Of a DNA stretch of 64,000 bases, positions 42,431 through 51,755 are shown one piece after another. The notes under the pieces are model-generated. The model made no database searches. It was not told the origin of the DNA and worked only from the letters and a program-made list of their open reading frames with translations. Source of the DNA: BN30871 sp937141405 (GTDB taxonomy: Bacteria; Campylobacterota; Campylobacteria; Campylobacterales; Sulfurovaceae); contig OY781042.1 in assembly GCA_963676245.1 (NCBI GenBank), positions 930,001 through 994,000 on the forward strand. The letters run 5' to 3'. Positions within the stretch are counted from its first letter, which is position 1; the number at the start of each line of letters is the position of its first letter. A program made the translations under genes and the position numbers.

Positions 42431-43969
42431 ATGAAAAGTACTTTTAAGGGTGATTTGTTCGGGGGAGTGACTGCAGCGATTATCGCATTGCCTCTTGCGC
42501 TTGCTTTTGGGGTAGCAAGTGGTCTTGGAGCGAGTGCGGGGCTTTGGGGTGCTATTATATTGGGCTTTATTGCTTCACTCTTTGGAGGCACCTTAACACA
42601 AATATCAGGACCGACGGGCCCCATGACCGTTGTTATTGCCTCTTCTATAGTAACACTTCATTCTGATCTGAGACTCATAGTCTCTATGATACTGCTTGCC
42701 GGTGTTTTTCAGATCATATTTGGTGCTATAAAAGCCGGAAAATTTGTCCAATACATCCCGTATCCTGTCATCTCCGGATTTATGAGTGGGATTGGTATCA
42801 TTATCATCATACTTCAGCTCAAGCCTCTTTTTGGTTTTGATGTAGATTCAAATGTCATACATACGTTGATTACACTCATCCCAAAATTAGATGAGATGAA
42901 TATTGAGGCTCTTCTTTTGGGGGCATCGGCATTAGCGATAGTCTATCTAACACCACAAAAGATATCACGCTATATCCCTACACCGCTTTTGGCACTTGTT
43001 GTCTTAACGGTTGCAAGTCTGCTTTTAGATTTGGATGTGCAAAAAATAGGGGATATTCCAAGTGGATTGCCCCCTTTGGTGATGCCGGATTTTGATCTAA
43101 AGCTTTACTCTACAGTCATCTCTTTGGCATTTACTTTGGCGATATTGGGCTCCATAGATACACTTTTAACTTCTATCGTTGCCGATTCCATAACGAGAAC
43201 AAAACACAATCCCAATAAAGAGCTTATAGCGCAAGGGCTTGGCAATCTCTGTTGTGGCATCACGGGTTCAGTGCCCGGAGCGGGCGCTACTATGCGAACT
43301 GTTATTAATATCAAGAGTGGCGGTACGACAAGATACTCAGGCATCATCCACTCAATCGTTCTACTCTTGATAGCACTTCTATTAGCGCCCCTTGCTTCTA
43401 AGATACCGCTCGCACTTCTTTCGGGAATTCTTATAAAAGTGGGGATTGATATCCTTGATTATAAGTTTATAAAGGTTTGGAGAGAGAGTCCAAAAAACGA
43501 TCTTTTGGTGATGCTAAGTGTCTTTTTTATAACGGTCTTTTTCGATCTTATGATCGCAGTGGGTGTGGGTATTTTGCTTGCTTGTTTATTGGTTGTTTAC
43601 CGTATAACAAAAGAGACGGATATATCACTTCAAGACAGTAAGGACTATAAAGATTTTGTTGTGCCCGAAGGGACGCGCATCATCAGAATCGAGGGTGCTT
43701 TTTTCTTTGGCTCAAGTACCTTTTTCGAGAGTAAGATCAATACCATTTTGGATACACAAAGAATCATCATCGATATATCCTCTGTGCCTTTTGTTGATCT
43801 TACGGCGATATTTACGCTCAAAGAGTTTATAGCGAGATTAAAAGATGAGGGAGTAGAGATAGCAATCGTTGCTAAAAGTAAACACACCTCAAAGATTATG
43901 AAATTTAATCAAGATAAGATTTTTGAGGGAGTCAAGTTTTTTGAAAAATATAGTCAAGCTTTAGCTTAG
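42431..43969 (+). CDS. SulP-family anion transporter with STAS domain
   Basis: A 512-residue inner-membrane anion transporter of about 12-14 helices. S-G-P-T-G-P-M-T-V is in TM3. A C-terminal STAS domain (about 400-512) carries I-D-I-S-S-V-P-F-V-D-L-T-A. Known members carry sulfate, bicarbonate or dicarboxylates; the substrate is not decidable here. A carbonic anhydrase gene at 49.8 kb is not close enough to imply a bicarbonate role. Confidence 0.92.
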   Translation: MKSTFKGDLFGGVTAAIIALPLALAFGVASGLGASAGLWGAIILGFIASLFGGTLTQISGPTGPMTVVIASSIVTLHSDLRLIVSMILLAGVFQIIFGAIKAGKFVQYIPYPVISGFMSGIGIIIIILQLKPLFGFDVDSNVIHTLITLIPKLDEMNIEALLLGASALAIVYLTPQKISRYIPTPLLALVVLTVASLLLDLDVQKIGDIPSGLPPLVMPDFDLKLYSTVISLAFTLAILGSIDTLLTSIVADSITRTKHNPNKELIAQGLGNLCCGITGSVPGAGATMRTVINIKSGGTTRYSGIIHSIVLLLIALLLAPLASKIPLALLSGILIKVGIDILDYKFIKVWRESPKNDLLVMLSVFFITVFFDLMIAVGVGILLACLLVVYRITKETDISLQDSKDYKDFVVPEGTRIIRIEGAFFFGSSTFFESKINTILDTQRIIIDISSVPFVDLTAIFTLKEFIARLKDEGVEIAIVAKSKHTSKIMKFNQDKIFEGVKFFEKYSQALA

Positions 43970-43970
43970 G

Positions 43971-44750
43971 CTATTTGATGGTAAAAAAAGTACTCCCACT
44001 TCCACTAAAAAGCCAATTTTTTGGCGCCTCATCTTCTAGCGGAGGATATGCTTTGAGGGCAGCTTTGTAGAGATCATTGAGTTTTTTTGGATCACTTTTT
44101 GCCTCCTCGATGATATCTTTTGTCTTCATGTGCATCCAGTGGATATATTTTTGCGGCTCTATATTTGCAAGGAAATTTTCTTCGAAAATTCTATAGACTC
44201 TCTTTGTATCGCATCGAATTTTTGGAAAAAAGAGCTCAAAATCTAGTGTATCTTCCTCAAAAGGCTCAACAATCTCACCAAATCCTGTTACATTTGCAGC
44301 ATCATAATCATAAACAAAAAAAGCAACATCTGCGCCTATATTTGAGCCAATAGAGGCGAGTTCGTCTTTGGATAACTTGAGATCACAAAGTTCATGCGCA
44401 AGCCTTAAGAATGCTCCGGCATTGCTACTGCCGCCTCCAAGTCCTGATTGCATCGGGATATTTTTTTCTATGACGACTTTATGTTTGTGAAAAAAGTTCA
44501 TAAGATCAAGATCACCTGTATATCTGCCAAGTTCAACAAAAGCTTTATAGATGGTGTTCTCTTTCTTTTCAACATTCGTTATACCTTCAATTGTAAATTC
44601 AGTACACTCGCAAGGAACAAAATGGACCACATCGTAGAGATTTTTTAGCTTTATAAATCTCGATATCAAAGTATGATAACCATCTTTGCGACCTGTTATC
44701 TTGAGAAAACTATTTATTTTTGCATAGGATTTTATGCTGTACATTTTCAA
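43971..44750 (-). CDS. ispE: 4-diphosphocytidyl-2-C-methyl-D-erythritol kinase
   Basis: A GHMP kinase of the non-mevalonate isoprenoid pathway. It has 259 residues, with the ATP motif P-M-Q-S-G-L-G-G-G-S-S-N-A-G, the N-terminal Y-A-K-I-N-S-F-L, and the C-terminal G-S-G-S-T-F. Its start overlaps the truB stop by four bases. Confidence 0.96.
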   Translation of the reverse strand: MKMYSIKSYAKINSFLKITGRKDGYHTLISRFIKLKNLYDVVHFVPCECTEFTIEGITNVEKKENTIYKAFVELGRYTGDLDLMNFFHKHKVVIEKNIPMQSGLGGGSSNAGAFLRLAHELCDLKLSKDELASIGSNIGADVAFFVYDYDAANVTGFGEIVEPFEEDTLDFELFFPKIRCDTKRVYRIFEENFLANIEPQKYIHWMHMKTKDIIEEAKSDPKKLNDLYKAALKAYPPLEDEAPKNWLFSGSGSTFFTIK

Positions 44751-45574
44751 TCCTTTAAAAGAGGCATCCTGTTTATAAGATATTTCACTTTATAATCCTC
44801 GATCTCAATGATAGCAAAAAAATGAGAAGTTTTTATAAGGTAGATGCCATTATCTTGTATCTTAAAATCATCAACGAGAAGTTTTTTCCCGAGTTCGATA
44901 TCATTTTCATCTTTTTTGTAGCTGTTTTTTGGCAATGAGATGTACTCAAGCGGATTGAGTGCTTTTTCATCCTCATAAAAAAATCTCCCTTCTCTGAGCC
45001 GCTCTAAACTCGATAGACAACCGTCAACTTTTAATTTTTGCGCTATCATCTCCCCTAAAGATCGAATGTATGTTCCTTCACTTACCGTTGCTTCAAAGTG
45101 TATAAATGGGTGGTTATAACACAGCAGTTTCATCTCATATATTTTAGAGGCTATCTTTTTAAGTGCATTCTTTTTGCCGGCTCTTGCATTTTTGTATGCC
45201 GCCACCCCATCTATCTTTTTAGCACAATATTGAGGAGGGTAGTAACTTATTTCTCCAAGTAACGAGCCCAGCGCTGCTTCAATCGCCTCTTTTGTATATG
45301 GTTTTGTCGATTCTATCGATTCGACTTGTTCGATATCAAGCGTAGGTGAAAGTGCTCCAAGCCAAAGAGTGGCTTTGTAGCTTTTTGGCGTTTTATCAAG
45401 ATAGTTAAAAAGTTTTGTATATCTGCCTGTGGCAACTATGAGTGAGCCTGCAGCAAAAGGATCAAGCGTGCCTGAAAATCCAACCTTCTTTGTGTTGTAT
45501 TTTCTCTTGACATACCCCATATACCTATTTGAGGATATCCATATAGGCTTTTTTACTACAAAGAGTCTATCCAT
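44747..45574 (-). CDS. truB: tRNA pseudouridine-55 synthase
   Basis: This makes pseudouridine 55 in the T-loop of tRNAs. It has 275 residues. The catalytic Asp is in G-F-S-G-T-L-D-P-F-A-A-G, and the K-P-I-W-I-S-S-N N-terminus is typical. It is four bases downstream of the UvrD helicase gene; the order uvrD-truB-ispE is a Campylobacterota-like arrangement. Confidence 0.96.
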   Translation of the reverse strand: MDRLFVVKKPIWISSNRYMGYVKRKYNTKKVGFSGTLDPFAAGSLIVATGRYTKLFNYLDKTPKSYKATLWLGALSPTLDIEQVESIESTKPYTKEAIEAALGSLLGEISYYPPQYCAKKIDGVAAYKNARAGKKNALKKIASKIYEMKLLCYNHPFIHFEATVSEGTYIRSLGEMIAQKLKVDGCLSSLERLREGRFFYEDEKALNPLEYISLPKNSYKKDENDIELGKKLLVDDFKIQDNGIYLIKTSHFFAIIEIEDYKVKYLINRMPLLKD

Positions 45575-45577
45575 TGT

Positions 45578-47638
45578 CTATATGCTTTGGACAAATGAGC
45601 TCAGTATCTCTTTTTTATTACCGCCAAAATTGATAAGGAGCTTATACTCTTTGCCGACTTTATTGACACTTTGGACTCTGCCTATGCCAAAAATCTTATG
45701 TTTGACAAGATCGCCTTTTTTAAAGTTTGAGGATTTGGTTATCTTCATAGAACTATTTTCTATCAATCCTGCTTCGCCCAAAAATCTACTTTTTTCGATA
45801 TTTTTTCTACGCCCTTTATAAAATCTACTATCGGCGTAACAGAGTGTGAGATCCTTTTTGGCACGAGTAATAGCAACATACCCAAGTCTTCTCTCCTCTT
45901 CCATATTGCAGTCATCTCCTAAGAGTGGGAAAAACTCCTCCTCCATACCTATAACATAAAGGTGTTCAAATTCGAGCCCTTTTGAGGCGTGAATACTCAT
46001 AATCGTGATGCTTTTGCCATCAAACTGATCTTGTTCGCTCTGCAAAGAGATATCATTGAGGAACTCTTCAAGAGTAAGCTCCGGATTTTTCTCTATGCTA
46101 TCAAGAAAGTATCCGTAAAATTCATCGATATTCATAATTCTATCAAAGCTGTCAGGCATAGGAGCGTAGTGTTCTTTAAGCCTCACGGTATCCTCAAAGA
46201 TAGAGGCAAAGTATCGGAGTGATTGTTTTTGGATAGCATCTTGGAGGGTCTCGATTCTCTCTACAAGATTTGCAAGTGCTTCAGAGACTTTTTTACTTAC
46301 AAGTGTTTTGAGCGCATCATTGTTTTTTATAAAATCAAAAAGTGATTGTCTATTTTCAAAAGCACTTTTTTGAATCTTCTCGATTGATGTTTTACCGATG
46401 CCTCTTTTTGGTTTATTGATGATTCGGTTGAGAGAAAAATCATCATAAGGGTTTGTGATGACTCTAAAATAGGAGATGATATCTTTGATTTCACTTCTCT
46501 CGTAAAATCGGATGCCACCAATGAGTTTAAAACTAAGCTGCTCTTTTGTAAAACCCTCTTCAAGTGATCTTGAGAGCGCATTGATACGGTAGAGTACGGC
46601 AATTCCCTCTGGATCGGCACCTTCGTCTATGAGCTTGTTTATCTCTCTGGCAATCTCTCTAGACTCAAGCGACTCATCGAGCGAGTGTAGCAATTTAACG
46701 CTGCCTCCTTCGCCTTTGTGGCTGACGAGTTTTTTACCGAGTCTTGATGAGTTGTGCTCTATAAGCATATTTGCAGCTTCAAGTATCGCACTATGCGATC
46801 TGTAGTTGGTCTCTAGCTTGATGACTTTAGTCTCTTTGTAGATATCGGCAAAATCAAGAATATTTCTGATATTCGCACCTCGCCAACCATAGATACTTTG
46901 GTCATCATCTCCAACAACACAGAGGTTGTTGTGCTCACTTACTAGATGTGTTAAAAGCTTGAATTGAAGCTCATTCGTATCTTGATACTCGTCGACCATT
47001 ATATAGCGGTATCTTTGGCTTGTTTCTCTTCTAAGCTCCTCATTCTCATCAAGTATTTTAAATGTAAGCATCAAAAGATCGTCAAAGTCAACAAGATTAC
47101 CGTCACTTAGTTTTTGCTCATAGGCCTCATAAACTAAAGCCGCTTTTTTATACTCCATGAGTTCTGCTTTCTCTTTAACGACCTCAGGAGAGAGTAGGGA
47201 GTTTTTATATCTAGATATTTCACTTGAGAGGAAAGAGATATTGAGATCCAACTTAAGTTCTTTGATGATGGTACGGAGTATTCTTTTTTTATCATCGCTA
47301 TCTATGATGACAAAATTATTTGCTCTACCGAGTTTTTCTATGTGAAATTTCAAAAAGAGCAGACCAAATTTATGAAAGGTGCAAAGGAGTGGAGGATATG
47401 AAGGGGAGTCTATCATATTAAGCGCTCTATTTCTCATCTCGGTTGCAGCTTTATTGGTAAAAGTAAGCGTAAGTGTATCGGCCGGATCGATACCTATCTC
47501 GCCGATGAGGTATGCCAATCTTGTTGTCAATGTTTTTGTTTTTCCACTTCCTGCACCTGCAAGTATAAGCAGTGGACCGTCAATATGTGTTACGGCTTCT
47601 TTTTGTGCATCATTAAGTTCGTTTATAATATGCTTCAT
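45578..47638 (-). CDS. UvrD/PcrA/Rep-family superfamily 1 DNA helicase
   Basis: A 3'-5' DNA helicase of 686 residues. Walker A is A-G-A-G-S-G-K-T, motif II is V-D-E-Y-Q-D-T-N, motif III is V-V-G-D-D-D-Q-S-I-Y-G-W-R-G-A, and the later motifs include L-E-T-N-Y-R-S-H and A-I-T-R-A-K. The C-terminal extension resembles PcrA/UvrD tails. It functions in repair or in clearing replication obstacles. It is the first gene of the uvrD-truB-ispE operon. Confidence 0.93.
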   Translation of the reverse strand: MKHIINELNDAQKEAVTHIDGPLLILAGAGSGKTKTLTTRLAYLIGEIGIDPADTLTLTFTNKAATEMRNRALNMIDSPSYPPLLCTFHKFGLLFLKFHIEKLGRANNFVIIDSDDKKRILRTIIKELKLDLNISFLSSEISRYKNSLLSPEVVKEKAELMEYKKAALVYEAYEQKLSDGNLVDFDDLLMLTFKILDENEELRRETSQRYRYIMVDEYQDTNELQFKLLTHLVSEHNNLCVVGDDDQSIYGWRGANIRNILDFADIYKETKVIKLETNYRSHSAILEAANMLIEHNSSRLGKKLVSHKGEGGSVKLLHSLDESLESREIAREINKLIDEGADPEGIAVLYRINALSRSLEEGFTKEQLSFKLIGGIRFYERSEIKDIISYFRVITNPYDDFSLNRIINKPKRGIGKTSIEKIQKSAFENRQSLFDFIKNNDALKTLVSKKVSEALANLVERIETLQDAIQKQSLRYFASIFEDTVRLKEHYAPMPDSFDRIMNIDEFYGYFLDSIEKNPELTLEEFLNDISLQSEQDQFDGKSITIMSIHASKGLEFEHLYVIGMEEEFFPLLGDDCNMEEERRLGYVAITRAKKDLTLCYADSRFYKGRRKNIEKSRFLGEAGLIENSSMKITKSSNFKKGDLVKHKIFGIGRVQSVNKVGKEYKLLINFGGNKKEILSSFVQSI

Positions 47639-47820
47639 CTTTTAACCTCTACTATAAGAATATTGATTATATCTTTTGTTTGGTTAAAAATGAATGTGTT
47701 TAATTGACTCTCTTTCTAAAAAAGTTTTTTCTATTTTAAAAAATAAGTTGATGTTATATTTTTTTATAGTATAATCGATAAAATAAATATCTATATCGTC
47801 TATTTTTTTAAGGAGAGCGT

Positions 47821-48723
47821 ATGTTAAAAGATTTTGTAAAGATGGAAACTTTTTTAACGACTGTTAGGGAGAGAAGTTTTTCAAAGGCTTCGGCTAAATT
47901 AGGGGTTTCACAGCCGGCGGTGACACAACAGATAAAATTTATAGAGAAACAGTTAGGTGCGACGATTGTTGAGCGTAAAAAGAACGGCATACGTTTAACG
48001 GCTGAGGGGGAAGAGCTTTACAAGATTATAACAAAGCTTGAAAAGGCGATTCAGGTAGCAGAAAAAGATCTTTTAAAGATTGTTGATAATGAGATCACAT
48101 TTAGAATAGGTGCTTCTTATACTATAGGAACTTATGTAATTCCGGGTCAATGCCTCAATGATCTCAAAGAGACTATCCATAATGATGTTTCACTCTCTTT
48201 GGGAAGTTCTCAAGATATTATTGATCAGCTTAAAGATAAAAAGCTAGATATCGGTCTTATTGAGTCACCGATTATGGATAATGAACTGATTTATAGAGAG
48301 TGGCTTCAAGATGAGCTTGTAATTGTGAGTAATGTTCCTATCCCAAAATTTCTCCAAACAGAAGATTTGCAAACTTTTAGTTGGATATGTCGAGAAGAGG
48401 CAAGTCATACTAGAAAAATGATTGGAGAGGTTTTTGAGGACCTTGGAGTGTCGTGTGATACTTTTGATATTTTGAATGAGGTGAGTAACACAACAGCTGT
48501 GCTTCAAGGGATTAAAAAGAGCAAAAAGGATAGTAAAAAGCCGGTTGTTTCCATCATCTCTAAATATGCTATCGCTGATGATGTCAAAGCGGGAATGCTT
48601 TTTGAGTCAAGAATTAGAGGTTACAATATGTTTAGAAATTTCTTTATCGTTTATACAAAAAACAATAAACGAAACACCTATGTAGAAAATGTGGTTGATT
48701 TTATCTTAAGCGGGAACTGTTAG
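47821..48723 (+). CDS. LysR-family transcriptional regulator
   Basis: A 300-residue LysR regulator. The N-terminal winged HTH contains F-S-K-A-S-A-K-L-G-V-S-Q-P-A-V-T-Q-Q-I-K-F-I-E-K-Q, and a periplasmic-binding-protein-like effector domain follows. AAGGAG is upstream. It does not face a divergent target gene of obvious function; uvrD is divergent. Its 3' end overlaps the convergent gene by 23 bases. Confidence 0.93.
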   Translation: MLKDFVKMETFLTTVRERSFSKASAKLGVSQPAVTQQIKFIEKQLGATIVERKKNGIRLTAEGEELYKIITKLEKAIQVAEKDLLKIVDNEITFRIGASYTIGTYVIPGQCLNDLKETIHNDVSLSLGSSQDIIDQLKDKKLDIGLIESPIMDNELIYREWLQDELVIVSNVPIPKFLQTEDLQTFSWICREEASHTRKMIGEVFEDLGVSCDTFDILNEVSNTTAVLQGIKKSKKDSKKPVVSIISKYAIADDVKAGMLFESRIRGYNMFRNFFIVYTKNNKRNTYVENVVDFILSGNC

Positions 48724-49171
48724 TCTTTTTCTTCTTCTTGAGAAGATTTTTATTTTTTGGGTTGCTCAGCAATGCTTGCATGGACTTTTCTCTTGAAGAT
48801 GTGTCTGTTTGTTCGTTAAATGTTGAAAAGTTTAAGGTTAGTGGATTGCCATTGTAGATAATCTGCTTTATTGCCAGTAGCGGAATAGAGACACTTGATC
48901 CGAAATTTTGTGAGCCAAATCCGGCTTCAAAGTTCAAGCTCTCTTCATCAATCTCACCACTCTCGTAGCTATAGTCGCTAAGTAAAAAGTAGATTTTATC
49001 ATCAAAATCTCCATATATCTCTTCAGGAAGCATGGGATCAAAAGAGATATTTTTTGTATCACATACAACGCCGAACTCTTCGTTTGCTTCAAAAAGTAGT
49101 TCGAGCATATCAAAGATATGTTTTTTGAGTATACTTTTATATTCTGTTGACTCTAAAAGATCTTTAGGCAT
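48701..49171 (-). CDS. Small acidic protein, SspB-like in outline
   Basis: A 156-residue protein. The middle part, F-D-P-M-L-P-E-E-I and G-S-Q-N-F-G-S-S-V-S-I-P-L-L-A-I-K-Q-I, recalls the core of SspB, the ClpXP adaptor that binds ssrA-tagged proteins, but the resemblance is weak and is inference. The C-terminus is Lys-rich (K-K-K-K-K-T). It is the last gene of the lnt-led minus-strand run and overlaps the convergent LysR gene by 23 bases. Confidence 0.6.
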   Translation of the reverse strand: MPKDLLESTEYKSILKKHIFDMLELLFEANEEFGVVCDTKNISFDPMLPEEIYGDFDDKIYFLLSDYSYESGEIDEESLNFEAGFGSQNFGSSVSIPLLAIKQIIYNGNPLTLNFSTFNEQTDTSSREKSMQALLSNPKNKNLLKKKKKTNSSRLR

Positions 49172-49758
49172 TGCGCCTCCCTTTCTATTTTTGCTCTGTT
49201 TATTATCTCAAATCCTAACATAGCATTTATTAGAGCAAAATTTGTATATTTTTCAAGATCTTCTATTTTTATATCTTTCTCTTTTATAAGCCCCTTATCA
49301 AGGAGCTTTGCGCGCATTGTTCCACAAAGCAGTGCTCTTTTTGGTGTGAACCACTCCTCTCCTTTTAAAAGCGCAATATTGGCGATAGAGGTATCGGTAA
49401 GGTACCCTTTTTTTGTGATGATGATCTCTTTTTGCTCTCCTTGCACCTTGAGTGCTTCGATTGCACTTCTATCGGCAAACTTATAACTATAGTCAAGTTC
49501 AGATTCGACAAGTGTGAAGCTTTGTGGGAGCTTTTTAACATAGGGGAGATACTCGATCTTTTCTATTTTTTCTCCGTAGGTAATCCTGCACTTATAGAGT
49601 GCTTGAGTGGGCGCATTGATCTCTTTGCTAAGCTCTATAGACTCTTGTGCTCCCCATAGCTCTTTTCTGGTTCTATCAAACCTTGCTTGATGATAGTGGA
49701 TATTGTGTGCGATATTATGCTCGATTTTGATAGTCTCAATGCATCTCAAATCTTTCAT
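49153..49758 (-). CDS. Fold-type IV aminotransferase/aminodeoxychorismate lyase-like protein
   Basis: A PLP enzyme of 201 residues, shorter than BCAT proteins. The PLP-binding segment K-K-G-Y-L-T-D-T-S-I-A-N-I is followed by F-T-P-K-R-A-L-L-C-G-T-M-R, which is typical of PabC (4-amino-4-deoxychorismate lyase, folate synthesis). A folate role is plausible but unproven. It overlaps the next gene by 19 bases and lies one base from the carbonic anhydrase. Confidence 0.82.
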   Translation of the reverse strand: MKDLRCIETIKIEHNIAHNIHYHQARFDRTRKELWGAQESIELSKEINAPTQALYKCRITYGEKIEKIEYLPYVKKLPQSFTLVESELDYSYKFADRSAIEALKVQGEQKEIIITKKGYLTDTSIANIALLKGEEWFTPKRALLCGTMRAKLLDKGLIKEKDIKIEDLEKYTNFALINAMLGFEIINRAKIEREAQCLKIF

Positions 49759-50400
49759 CTAGAGTGGCTCAAACCTATCTTCAATCTCGTTATAAAAGCT
49801 GATATTGCCGTTTTCTATCTCATAGTACCAGCCATGTAAAAAGAGATCTTTTTTAGCAACCCCTTTTTTTACCGAGGGGTATGTGAGAAGATTCTCAAGC
49901 TGATGGATGACAGAGAGTTTTTCTGTCGCCTCTTTTTTTATCTCGATATCTTCATGCGGGATGATCTTCTCGACTTGATCCTTTGCTCCATAACCAAGCT
50001 CAAGCCATTTGAGTGTATGGATTACATCGAGTCTGTCTATCATCTTTGGCGGCTCAAAGAGCGCACTGATGGCTCCACAATGGGAGTGCCCACAGACGAT
50101 AATATCTTTTACCTTTAAAACACTTACAGCATATTCGATAGCAGCGGCTGTTGCATGAAAATCTTCATCTTCCTTGTATGGGGGGACAAAATTGCCTATA
50201 TTTCTCGTGATAAAAAGATCGCCGGGTTTGGTATCCATAATAATCTCGGGCACGACTCTGGAGTCACTACACCCTATAAAGAGTGCTTTTGGGTTTTGAC
50301 CGTTTTCTACAAGTTTTTTAAAGCGTGCTTCATTCTCTTTGAAGCCAAACTCTTTAAAACTCTTATAGCCGCTCTTAAGGGCATTGATATTCTCTTTCAT
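49759..50400 (-). CDS. Beta-class carbonic anhydrase
   Basis: This interconverts CO2 and bicarbonate. It has 213 residues, with the zinc ligands in C-S-D-S-R and H-S-H-C-G-A. R-N-I-G-N-F-V-P-P and A-A-A-I-E-Y-A are typical. There is no signal peptide, so it is cytoplasmic, where it could feed carboxylases in a CO2-fixing or pH-stressed cell. Its ATG overlaps the pyrC stop by four bases. Confidence 0.95.
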   Translation of the reverse strand: MKENINALKSGYKSFKEFGFKENEARFKKLVENGQNPKALFIGCSDSRVVPEIIMDTKPGDLFITRNIGNFVPPYKEDEDFHATAAAIEYAVSVLKVKDIIVCGHSHCGAISALFEPPKMIDRLDVIHTLKWLELGYGAKDQVEKIIPHEDIEIKKEATEKLSVIHQLENLLTYPSVKKGVAKKDLFLHGWYYEIENGNISFYNEIEDRFEPL

Positions 50401-51404
50401 TGCACTTGCGATATCTTCCAGCTAATTGTCTCGCCTGCGTGCATCGGTACGATATCTCCATAGTTTTTTGGAATCGTAAAAGGCTCTTTTTTGAGAATAA
50501 CACTCTTTTTTGGAGGTTTGATGCCGTAAATTTTCTTTGCATGATCGCTTATAAAGCCTTGAAGATTATCGAGCTTACCGTGCGCCTCAAAGAGTTCTGC
50601 TAAAAGCGGTAAAGCGATAGGAGCTGTAAATATACCTGCTGCGCATCCCGGGCACTCTTTTGCACTCTTTGGATGTGGTGCGGAATCAGAGCCGAACATC
50701 ACTTTTGGATGTGCATTTACGGCTGCTTGAACGAGTGCGTCTCTATCTTCACCTCTTTTTGCGATCGGTTTACAAAAGAGGTGTGGGCGGAGCATACCAC
50801 CTACTACATCATCAAGTGTGATAAGTAGATGGTGCACTGTGATTGTTGCATAGAGATTTTCATAGCGATCTAATGCTTGAAGGCTCTCTTTTGTGGTGAT
50901 ATGCTCCATGATGATCTTCAGCTTAGGAAAGGCGGCGGCCAATTTCTCATAGATAGGCACAAACTCAGCCTCTCTATCCATCACAAAGCCATTTGTCTCC
51001 CCGTGGATACAAAGCGGGATGCCAAGCTCACTCATAGCTTCTAGAGGTGTTTTGAGCTTCTCTATATCAAAACCGCTCACGCCCCCCTCACTATTGGTTG
51101 TGATGCCGGCAGGGTAGAGCTTGATCGCGCTCAACTCATCACGGATATTTGAAAGAAATTCATAGTCATAATCTCTTCTAAAAAAGAGTGTCATGAGCGG
51201 CATAAAATTTTCACTACCCATCGCTTCAAGGATCCTTTGTTTGTAGCTCAAAAGTGCCTCTTTGCTTTGAATCGGTGGTATGGTATTTGGCATGATGATT
51301 GCGCCGCTAAAACTATGGGCACTGAGTGGGGCTGTAGTGTGGAGCATTTCACCATCTCTTAGGTGGAGATGCATATCAAGCGGATCATTGAGAATGAGTT
51401 GCAC
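50397..51404 (-). CDS. pyrC: Dihydroorotase
   Basis: The third step of pyrimidine synthesis. This class II (E. coli PyrC-like) dihydroorotase has 335 residues, the zinc motif D-M-H-L-H-L-R-D-G, and F-G-S-D-S-A-P-H near the C-terminus. Its start overlaps yidD by 20 bases, indicating a shared transcript. Confidence 0.96.
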   Translation of the reverse strand: MQLILNDPLDMHLHLRDGEMLHTTAPLSAHSFSGAIIMPNTIPPIQSKEALLSYKQRILEAMGSENFMPLMTLFFRRDYDYEFLSNIRDELSAIKLYPAGITTNSEGGVSGFDIEKLKTPLEAMSELGIPLCIHGETNGFVMDREAEFVPIYEKLAAAFPKLKIIMEHITTKESLQALDRYENLYATITVHHLLITLDDVVGGMLRPHLFCKPIAKRGEDRDALVQAAVNAHPKVMFGSDSAPHPKSAKECPGCAAGIFTAPIALPLLAELFEAHGKLDNLQGFISDHAKKIYGIKPPKKSVILKKEPFTIPKNYGDIVPMHAGETISWKISQVQ

Positions 51405-51738
51405 TGATATCCTTTATGATGTAATAGTTGTTTTTATCTTTTGGCACAAGCCAATATGTAATCTCCATTGTGCCATATTTGTTGTTAAGTTCTCTTTGAA
51501 GCAAAGAGAATTTTGGTGGGTTAAATCTTGTGAACGGATGATCAAAACCCCCTTTAAAAAGCTGATTGCATCTGAGTATCCGCAGTGTTGCATTTATAAG
51601 GGCGATAGGTGGTGCATTGTGTTCAAACTGTATCTTGGCATACTCAGAACATGTGGGGTAGTATCGGCAACTTGGCGGTGTGAGCCGTGAGAACTTCTGA
51701 TACGCTTTGATAGGGAGTGTGAATATCTGTTTTAACAT
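51385..51738 (-). CDS. yidD: Membrane-protein insertion efficiency factor YidD
   Basis: A small inner-membrane-associated factor of 117 residues. The conserved core is Y-Q-K-F-S-R-L-T-P-P-S-C-R-Y-Y-P-T-C-S-E-Y-A, with C-N-Q-L-F-K-G-G-F-D. The C-terminus is longer than in most relatives and overlaps pyrC. It lies between lnt and pyrC, not near yidC. Confidence 0.92.
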   Translation of the reverse strand: MLKQIFTLPIKAYQKFSRLTPPSCRYYPTCSEYAKIQFEHNAPPIALINATLRILRCNQLFKGGFDHPFTRFNPPKFSLLQRELNNKYGTMEITYWLVPKDKNNYYIIKDISATHSQ

Positions 51739-51755
51739 GGGTTATTATACTCTAT

